Assembly: GCF_024868665.1 (NCBI RefSeq)
Contig: NC_079891.1
Span: forward strand, 13,719,477 to 13,783,476
Source: Triplophysa rosa
Taxonomy: Eukaryota > Chordata > Actinopteri > Cypriniformes > Nemacheilidae
Direction: 5' to 3'
Length of the DNA stretch: 64,000 nucleotides
Shown here: positions 57,263 through 64,000 of the stretch, in pieces
Layout of the letters: every line of letters starts with the position of its first letter
Position numbering within the stretch: position 1 is the first letter of the stretch
Made by a program: the position numbers and the translations under genes
Notes under the pieces: model-generated
Databases searched by the model: none
Told to the model about the DNA's origin: nothing
Seen by the model: only the letters and a program-made list of their open reading frames with translations

Positions 57263-58743
57263 CAGGGGCGGATTTAGTGATTTGGGGGCCCTAGGCAAAT
57301 CCATGTATGGGGGCCCCAACTATGCACCATTTTACTTTACTGCAACCCTTATTTTTCTTCCTCCTCAAAGCACACAACTTTTCACCCCCAGTCAAAGTGA
57401 CAGGGGAAAACTAAGCTTAATAAACACAGATACTGACTAATTAAAAAATATATAATAATGAATTCCCAAATGAGAAACATGGGATAAGTGTCTTAACAAA
57501 ACACTTATATTAAAGTTCTAAAAAAAATTGATGAAATGAAAACTAATAAGTTAAATAAAGCATTAAATTTATTCAATCAAACAGAAAAGTTGAACATTTT
57601 AATATAAGCCTTTTTTATAATACTTTTTAGCCCACAAGTAACCAGTCTAACTAAATGAGCAAAGCTCATTCACACCCTACGTTCTCTTGTAGTTCACTGA
57701 GCTTTGAACGATTCAGTGCTCTCTTACATTCTATGTAAACGAATTGGTTCAAAGGAGTCATTTGTTTGCGAGTCGTTCTGATCACAATGTGCGTTCATAC
57801 TGGAGAACTCGCTGTGTACAGAATAACGCTGATTCAACGAGCCAACTTCACAGCTAAAAACATTATAATGATGTACAGCAAGTTAATTTCGGAAATCTTT
57901 TCAGGAAAAACCCTGATCTGGGATTACTATACAAAGTGTGCCCTCTCTCCGTGTTTTTTGTGATTAACGACCTTTCATGCACTTAAATGTGACCAAATTT
58001 CTGTACTAGTGCGTACAGTATGAATCGTTAGCACTGTACTGACGTTATTATATTATGTCTTTATGTGCTCGATCTGCGCAGCGGAGTCAAACAACCTTTC
58101 TACCTTTGAACTGGCCCTCTCCTACCAAGCGCACAGCGCTCTTTGTTTGACAGATGTTTTGGTCGTCAGTCATTATAACTGTGTTGTCGGTGTTCATGGA
58201 GAAATACTCACCGGCACATTATCATTGCTCGTGGCCGGGAGAGTGCTGTGTCTGGCGGGAGAGAGAGGCGCTACTGCTGTAGGAGCAGCGGTGGAGTTTG
58301 TGTGGGGAAAAAGCAGAGACTTTGGCAACAATCTTTTGTAAATCGTATTTTTTCCTCTCAGCTGGTGTAGCTGCATTCTTTGTTGTTTTATTTCCCTGCG
58401 ACTTGTACTTCGTTTTGCAGCTAATGTACCACACAATGACACTCGCTGTGGGCAGTTCTACTAATGCCGCCGCTGCGTTAACTTTCTCTAGCTGGTGTCG
58501 AACTCGTCTCGCGCATATACGGTGCTTATGGAATGGTCCACTCTAATCTATAATGAGGGGAGTGCCTTCGTACAGATGTAATAACGTAAAACGTTAACAG
58601 GGCGTATTTTGATGATTACTTGGGGCTCTACGTGGCTGCTGACATGGCTTATTGGTTAAGTCCACCCCTTCTTTTTGGGGACCCCTGGTAGCTCGGGGCC
58701 CCAGGCGATTGCCTACCTTTGCCTAATGGTAAGTCCGCCCCTT
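57263..58743. mobile_element. hAT-type element, 1.48 kb, target duplication CATAATGA
   Basis: It starts CAGGGGCGGATTTAGTG and ends GGTAAGTCCGCCCCTT. CATAATGA flanks it exactly (57255-57262 and 58744-58751). Inner end sequences (GGGGGCCCTAGGC and GGGGCCCCAGGCGATTGCC) are also related. No transposase was recognised. Confidence 0.88.
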
Positions 58744-58895
58744 CATAATGAATGCAGTAGTAAAAAACAACATCGCTTTTTCCTTATCTGAGACAACAGT
58801 TCACGTGGTGTACTTTCCTGCAGTTACTTTCAAAGGCACACTACGCATTTTGGAATGCGACCTATCGATTATAACATTACAAACAACATTAAGTT

Positions 58896-59809
58896 CAGTG
58901 CTCGAATTGAAGGGGGCTGGGGAGATCCAGTAACTATGTAAACTGCACTGAAATTGTTGAAAAATCCCCACAACACTAACACACAGACTGACAGCCGGTC
59001 TTGTCAATTTATATTTAAATATCTAATAAGCTAGTTTCTTGCATTTAAACAAGTCTTTTGGAACAAACATTATTATCACAAACTGTTATGGATAAATGAG
59101 TTGACTTTTGAGAATCTCCTGGACATGCCTACGTTAAATTTATGAACTATTATAAAGACTATATCCTGTTTGCCCAGTTGTCTTGCACTCTTTGAATAAT
59201 ACCTAATCTCATCTCTATAGTATCATTACAGCCTGATAGCATTTTCCATCCTTCTGCTACTGTTTAAGTAATATAAAAGTCCTTAAACAGGTCCATTTGA
59301 AGTTACTGACTGCTCCTTTATCACTGCTTTCTGAGACATTATGAAATAATTATTCCTGTGCCACTGCTGAATCTGAATACCGTTCAGCGAGTCTGATAGC
59401 CATCTGAATATTTTCTGCTGTTTTTGAGAAATTTCAATGTTTTTTGATGTCACATGCTTTTACGGATCTTCAAGTGCCTTATATGTAGTCCCCTAGTATA
59501 TTTGCCATAGATGCCCTTTTGGGTCTGCTGCAATGTCACCCTCTAAATCCAGTATTACTTGGAGTAAGCCATTTAAAAGAAGAATAGTAGCTTATCTCTC
59601 TTTGTTATGCAACATTGGACTGATTATTCTTTATCAACACAAAATCCTGTTCTTTTATGTAAGCCTGTTTTTAATAAATAGTATATAGTTATGCATATTA
59701 TGATCAAATATATTGTGTATATTGTATAAATTGTATATTGCGAGACTAACCCCCACCAAAAAAAGTCTTATGGGGGACCCCCATAAGACTTGATTCAATT
59801 CGAGCACTG
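58896..59809. mobile_element. hAT-type element, 0.91 kb, target duplication ATTAAGTT
   Basis: It starts CAGTGCTCGAATTGA and ends with the exact complement TCAATTCGAGCACTG. ATTAAGTT flanks it exactly (58888-58895 and 59810-59817). Near its right end AGTCTTATGGGGG is repeated in inverted form. No transposase is present. Confidence 0.9.
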
Positions 59810-60225
59810 ATTAAGTTTCTTGGGCAGACCGTTCAAATCGCTTTATAAGACGTCAATTGAGCCGCGGAAATTACTTTCATATTGAATGTAGCAGCGTTTT
59901 GGACTTTCAAAGGCGTGGCGTCTCAGGATGCGCATTTCTTAAAGCACATGCACTGTTCTTAAAGTCTCTCCACTTATTTGAAATGTTAAGCTGGGTCAGG
60001 TAAAGAAGATTGGTGGGCCGCCAGTTGACTAGCCGTGGTCTACTGTTCCCGGTGAAAATTCGAAGTGTGAAAATTCAAAGAATCCGCCCACTGCTGGTAA
60101 CGTAACTCGACCTGCATGCATGTCATTTTCACGCCTACAGGAGGAAAAGTGTGACACTGACACACTTTCTCGAGTGGACCAGTGTGTCTATTACATTCTT
60201 TAGTGTGATACTGGGTTGGATGCAT

Positions 60226-60754
60226 ATATCCAGGGCCATTGTTGGGTTTAACAGAAGATGTTGTCATGGGCCCTTAAAGGGGAGTGTGGGGTGTAGTGAT
60301 TTATGTAGATGTAGTCATGTTTTAGCTGTGCACAAAGCATGTGCATTTGCTAATTCATTTCAACTTGGTCGCTTTACACATTACCTGTAAAGAAAAAAAT
60401 GGAAATCCTGGTGAAGTAGGCATGACACCACTGATACTTTTTGCTATCAAACCAAACACATTTTCCAGCTTGATATCACACTTAGGATGCATTTACAACA
60501 TGTTGAGATCCCACAACAGTCTTAATGCTGGTGTTCATGACACCAGAAACCTGCCTGGCAACACTTCAAATGAGAAGTTTTGGATTCCATGTGTTGCTGA
60601 ATCTTTGTATGTATATTCATTTACAAATATTCAAACCGATTTTTTGCCATACTGTAGTTCAATGTTCTCGCTGTACCAATGTAACCTCTATATAATGAGG
60701 AATATTGTGCTTTTTATATCACGCCTCATTCCCTAACATTACTTTTGTCCATAT
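60226..60754. other. Non-coding spacer
   Basis: Open frames are present but none has a recognisable domain. Confidence 0.4.
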
Positions 60755-61104
60755 TGTAACGATTTCAGCACCACCGGCCACGCCCCCCATGTCGTCACCG
60801 CCAGCTCGCTTCACCCGTTCCCTCTCCCCGGAGTTCTGAACTCAGTTTCCCAGCATGCACCGCACATCCACCATTTTTGATTAGTCCACACCTGCATCAC
60901 ATCATCAGGATTCTATTTTAGTTTGCACCTTTTTGTTCTTCCCTGTTCAGTCTTGTTGTCTTCACTGCAATGCTTTACACCGATAAGTATACTTACCTGT
61001 TTTTGCATACTTACCTGTTTTTGCATACTTACCTGTTTTTTAAATAAACTCCTTTTTTCTTATCTACCTCCGTGGTGTGCTCTCCGTCTACCAGAACCCT
61101 GACA
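60755..61104 (+). mobile_element. 5' LTR of the second gypsy element, 350 bp
   Basis: It starts TGTAACGATTTCAGC and ends AGAACCCTGACA. AAATAAAC near 61039 can serve as the polyadenylation signal. It includes three direct copies of an 18-bp unit, ACTTACCTGTTTTTGCAT (60991, 61009, 61027). The target duplication cannot be tested because the other end is missing. Confidence 0.85.
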
Positions 61105-61121
61105 GTAGACTGAACCCCACC

Positions 61122-61840
61122 ATGACCACACCACAGACTTCTCCCGGTCCTTCACCTCCAGCTCCCTCTGATCCCCTCTCTGAACTGGTACCCTACTCCG
61201 GAACCAACCCGCACCTGCACTCCTTCCGTCTAACCCACCATCGGCGTCTAGTCCATGCCCTACCCAACCGATATACTGGCTCCGTGGAGGAGTGTAGCGG
61301 GTTCTGTCTCCAATGTGAGCTCTACATACAGTTGCACCCCGGTCAATTCTCCACGGACAAATCCAAGGTAGCCTTCATCATCTCCCTCCTGAGCGGTAAG
61401 GCCCTGAACTGGGCATCGGGATTTGGCAGGCCGGAGGACCACTACCACTAATCTGAAGTCTTTTCTTGAGCACTTTAAAGGGTCTTTGGCCAGCAGTGCA
61501 ATGAGTCCTTTCGGTGCACGATCATGATACTGCTGAGCGCTTCGAAGCATACGGACGTCTCTTTCAGCATGACGCGCGCATTATAGCCCTCACCGACGCT
61601 CATCCTCGCAACCCATGGATGTGGATCGTTTTCGACTATGTCCTGAGGAACGTACACGGAGGCGGAACCTTAACCTTTGTCTGTACTGTGGAGGGTCAGG
61701 TCATCGCCTAGCCGTCTGCCCCGTCCGTCCGGCTCGACCAGCGGTGAGTTCTATCCATACACCGGCCTCCTTACCTCACCTTGCTCTTACCCAAGTGGTT
61801 ATTATTGCACCTAACTTCTCTATCCAGTCCATGCCCTGAT
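61122..61840 (+). pseudogene. gag of the second gypsy element, broken
   Basis: The ATG at 61122 lies only 17 bp after the LTR. The first 110 codons read through a Pro/Ser-rich start (TTPQTSPGPSPPAPSDPL) into a capsid-like region (SGFCLQCELYIQLHPGQFS, FIISLLSGKALNWA), then hit a stop at 61449. Frame changes follow. In another frame, 61675-61720 gives a complete zinc knuckle, CLYCGGSGHRLAVC. Gag would form the particle and bind the element RNA. Confidence 0.8.
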
Positions 61841-62441
61841 TGACTCTGGAGCCGCCGGGAACTTCATTTCTCTGAATCTTCTTACTCAGTTGGGCTTCCC
61901 GCGCCTAAGGAACGAGAGAGCCATGTTTGTGCAAGACATCCTAGGAAAACCGCTGGGCCGAGGTCGGATCACACACCATTCCCCACCCATCACCCTTCAC
62001 ATCTCTCCCAGGCATATGGAGAAGATCTCCTTCTGGGTACTGGAGGGGTCCACCTCCGATATCGTTCTGGGACGACCCTGGCTGATGGAACGTCAACCTA
62101 TCGTGGACTGGCGCACTGGCATCATATCCGGATGGGCAGGTCGCACCGCCAACACCAGGGTCCCGATCAAGGAGGAACCTCTCCTAAAACCGGTACTACC
62201 CATCCTAGCCACTACCGTCGAGAGTCCTGAGGTCCTCAACTCCGGGGAGGTTCCCGTAGATTATCGGTCGTTCCAGGACGTCTTCTCCAAGCTGAGGGCT
62301 ACGGAGCTGCCTCCTCACCGGCCACGGGACTGTGCCATTGAGCTGCTGCCTGGGGCCACAATGCCCAAAGGAAAGATCTATTCTTTGTCCATCCCGGAGC
62401 AGAAGGCCATGGAGGAGTATATCGAGGAGGCATTACGATAA
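61825..62441 (+). pseudogene. Protease and start of reverse transcriptase, second gypsy element
   Basis: The protease active site is ALIDSGAAGNFISL (catalytic Asp at 61842-61844). The block SDIVLGRPWLMERQP follows. The start of reverse transcriptase reads FQDVFSKLRATELPPHRP and PKGKIYSLSIPEQKAMEEYI. A stop at 62439-62441 interrupts a block that is normally continuous. The frame is the same as that of the RT segment downstream. Confidence 0.85.
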
Positions 62442-63197
62442 GGTTTCATCCGACCGTCTGTCTCCCCTGCCGCGTCAAGCTTCTTCTTCGTAGGGAAAAA
62501 GGATGGAGGTCTTCGTCCCTGCATAGACTATCGGGTTCTCAATCGTCATACCAAGCGCTTCGCCTATCCTCTTCCCCTGATACCTGCCGCCCTGGAACAG
62601 TTACGCCATGCTACATTGTTCACCAAGCTGGATCTAAGAAGCGCCTACAACCTGATTCGGATTCGCCCAGGTGACGAATGGAAGACGGCCTTTGTGACTC
62701 CCAACGGTCATTACGAATATAAGGTCATGCCCTACGGCCTGGTGAACGCCCCAGCAGTGTTCCAGAGCTTCATGAATGAGATCTTCCGGGACCTGCTGGG
62801 GAAATTCGTTATAATTTACCTCTACGATATTCTTATTTACTCCCGCTCTCGACCCGCTCACGTTACCCATGTCTCCATCGTCCTCCAACACCTACGCCAA
62901 CATAAACTATACCTGAAACTCGAGAAATGCAAGTTTCACCAATCCACCATAAAATTTCTGGGTTATATCATCTCTTTCAACCAAGTTACCATGGATCAGG
63001 GGAAGGTAGAGGCGGTCCAGAACTGGTCACAACCCCATACGGTGAGGGAGTTGCAGCGGTTTTTGGGATTTGCTAATTTCTACCGGCGCTTCATCGCTGG
63101 ATTCAGCTCTATTGCAGCTCCCCTCACCGCCATGACTGGAAAAGGCTCGAGATCCCTGTCCTGGAATCCCGAAGCTCTCAAAGCCTTTGACCAGTGA
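62442..63197 (+). pseudogene. Reverse transcriptase of the second gypsy element, with altered active site
   Basis: Blocks in order are [29 protein letters not shown] (first catalytic Asp present), [13 protein letters not shown] and then [11 protein letters not shown]. The usual catalytic Tyr-X-Asp-Asp has Tyr in place of its first Asp (codon 62823-62825). The sequence continues to [15 protein letters not shown] and ends at a TGA at 63195. The substitution alone would abolish polymerase activity. Confidence 0.88.
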
Positions 63198-63640
63198 AGC
63201 AAGCCTTTTGTACTGCTCCTACCCTACTTCTACCCACCCAGACCTGCCTTTTCTCGTGGAAGTGGATGCCTCTTCGACCGGGGTAGGAGCGGTGCTCTCT
63301 CAGCGGCAGGGGAAGCCTCCTAGACTCCATCATGTGCCTACTTCTCCCGCAAGCTATCCCCGGCGGAGTTAACTACGACATCGGGAATAAAGAGCTCCTA
63401 GCCATCAAACTGGCTCTGGAAGAATGGCGACATGGCTGGAGGGCGCGAACTATCCTTCACCGTGATCACCGATCACCGTAACCTGGAGTACCTCAAAGAG
63501 GCCGGAGCTGAATTCTCGTCAGGCCCGTTGGGCACTCTTCTTCTCACGGTTCGACTTCAAAGTGACTTACCGACCTGGCTCGCAAAATGGCAAAGCTGAT
63601 GCTCTTTCCAGACAACACTACGTCACCCCAGATTTAACCG
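63198..63640 (+). pseudogene. RNase H of the second gypsy element
   Basis: [17 protein letters not shown] (first catalytic Asp) is near 63255-63305 in a new frame. Then come remnants of the Glu block ([15 protein letters not shown], near 63373), [10 protein letters not shown] (near 63465) and KADALSRQH (near 63590), in at least two frames. Confidence 0.78.
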
Positions 63641-64000
63641 AACCTGAACCAGTGCTTCCTCCAGCCTGTTCGTCTGCCCCATCCAGTGGGCCTCGACCGG
63701 GACATCGCTGAACTCCAACACCCTACTCCGCCGGGAGGTCCCGAGGGTAGGATCTTTGTGCCATCCGAGCTCCGCACTACCCTCGTGGACTCTGCTCATT
63801 CTGTTCCGGGATCAGGACACCCAGGCAGACAGCGCACCCTCTCGCTCATCTCCGCCCGATACTGGTGGCCTGGGATGACTCAGGACATCGCCCGATTCGT
63901 CAAAGGATGCTCAGTCTGCGCCATCGCAAAGACACCACGTCGCCTGCCGGAGGGAAAACTACTCCCATTGCCCATACCCCAACGACCGTGGTCTCACCTC
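63641..64000 (+). pseudogene. Integrase N-terminal part, cut by the window end
   Basis: VPSELRTTLVDSAH and GHPGRQRTLSLISARYWWPG provide the zinc-binding His pair, and KGCSVCAIAK provides the Cys pair, near 63760-63935. It ends at LPIPQRPWSHL, just before the catalytic core begins. Whether the catalytic triad is intact cannot be seen. Confidence 0.82.

Larger units (their letters stand above)
55619..60037. mobile_element. hAT-type element with 8-bp target duplication GTCTACTG, itself holding three insertions
   Basis: It starts CAGGGGTCTTCAACTACT and ends AGTTGACTAGCCGTG, imperfectly complementary. GTCTACTG flanks it exactly (55611-55618 and 60038-60045). Once the insertions at 55844, 57263 and 58896 are removed, about 0.95 kb of its own sequence remains, too little for a transposase. 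It lies within the outer element. Confidence 0.8.
55092..60225. mobile_element. Outer DNA element with about 100-bp inverted ends, holding nested insertions
   Basis: The left end (55092-55192) and right end (60121-60225) are imperfect reverse complements sharing GTGTGACACTGACACA, GTGTCTATTACA and GGGTTG(G)ATGCAT. Without the insertions the element would be about 0.7 kb. No target duplication was found at its ends, so it could also be two inverted copies of one repeat. Confidence 0.6.
60755..64000 (+). mobile_element. Second Ty3/gypsy retrotransposon, 3' end outside the window
   Basis: In order: 5' LTR, gag with zinc knuckle, protease, reverse transcriptase, RNase H and the start of integrase. 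It is a different family from 37425-41985. At least three frame changes and two in-frame stops break it. The remaining integrase and the 3' LTR must lie beyond 64000. Confidence 0.92.

Noticed and set aside
60991..61044. Possible CRISPR-like repeat (18-bp units)
   Set aside because: The units are directly adjacent with no spacers and lie in an LTR of a eukaryotic element.

Overview
This window looks like a piece of a teleost fish genome, most likely a cyprinid. The evidence is two intron-flanked exons of the vertebrate gene sv2c, an aerolysin/natterin-type gene of the fish Dln1 class, a butyrophilin-like immunoglobulin gene remnant, and a very heavy load of transposable elements typical of teleosts (DIRS-like tyrosine-recombinase retrotransposons, chromodomain Ty3/gypsy elements, solo LTRs, hAT elements with 8-bp target duplications, tRNA-derived SINEs). 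There are no bacterial operons, CRISPR arrays or rRNA genes. All calls were made by eye from the sequence and remembered family features; no search was run.

Layout. 1-1945: 3' end of a decayed DIRS-like element (tyrosine recombinase remnant plus a perfect 59-bp inverted repeat). 3123-4143 (minus): three exons of a butyrophilin-like gene with two in-frame stops. 4380-6300: mixed repeats and a 134-bp MITE. 7155-8045: a 362-bp tandem repeat, then an unusual GC-rich, repeat-rich, gene-free tract to about 11640, interrupted by a solo LTR (8429-9358). 13745-19150: a cluster of DIRS fragments in both orientations, including an inverted junction near 14461 and two opposed copies of the same terminal region, one of them hit by a solo LTR. 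19150-25300: non-coding, with a 2.6-kb hAT element and a duplicated 260-270 bp module that also lies just upstream of the natterin-like gene. 25300-26575: the only complete protein-coding gene in the window, a natterin/aerolysin-like gene with TATA box, 5'-UTR intron, a 313-codon coding exon and polyA signal.

26760-35370 is largely non-coding, with two or three LTRs of one family, a shuffled local duplication and some tiny splice-flanked segments. 35702-41985 holds a solo LTR, a second unrelated solo LTR, and a 5'-truncated chromodomain Ty3/gypsy element with its 3' LTR; a single N at 41985 marks the join to a further DIRS copy (41986-46405). 46402-47711 carries an LTR fragment, a MITE and another solo LTR. 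48325-50650 contains two adjacent exons of sv2c, which encode membrane-spanning transporter-fold segments of synaptic vesicle protein 2C. 52600-55085 holds MITEs, two large palindromes and two SINEs. 55092-60225 is a nested set of mobile elements: an outer inverted-repeat element containing a hAT element, which contains a short LTR retroelement and two more hAT elements, most with perfect target duplications. 60755 to the end is a second Ty3/gypsy element, cut by the window edge and broken by stops, frameshifts and a substitution in the reverse transcriptase active site.

Functionally, only the natterin-like gene and the sv2c exons look like working host genes. The rest records repeated insertion, recombination of LTRs to solo form, and decay. 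No new multi-gene biological system is evident. The most interesting signals are the nested insertions, the arm-matched inverted repeats of the DIRS copies, and the duplicated promoter-proximal module near the natterin-like gene.
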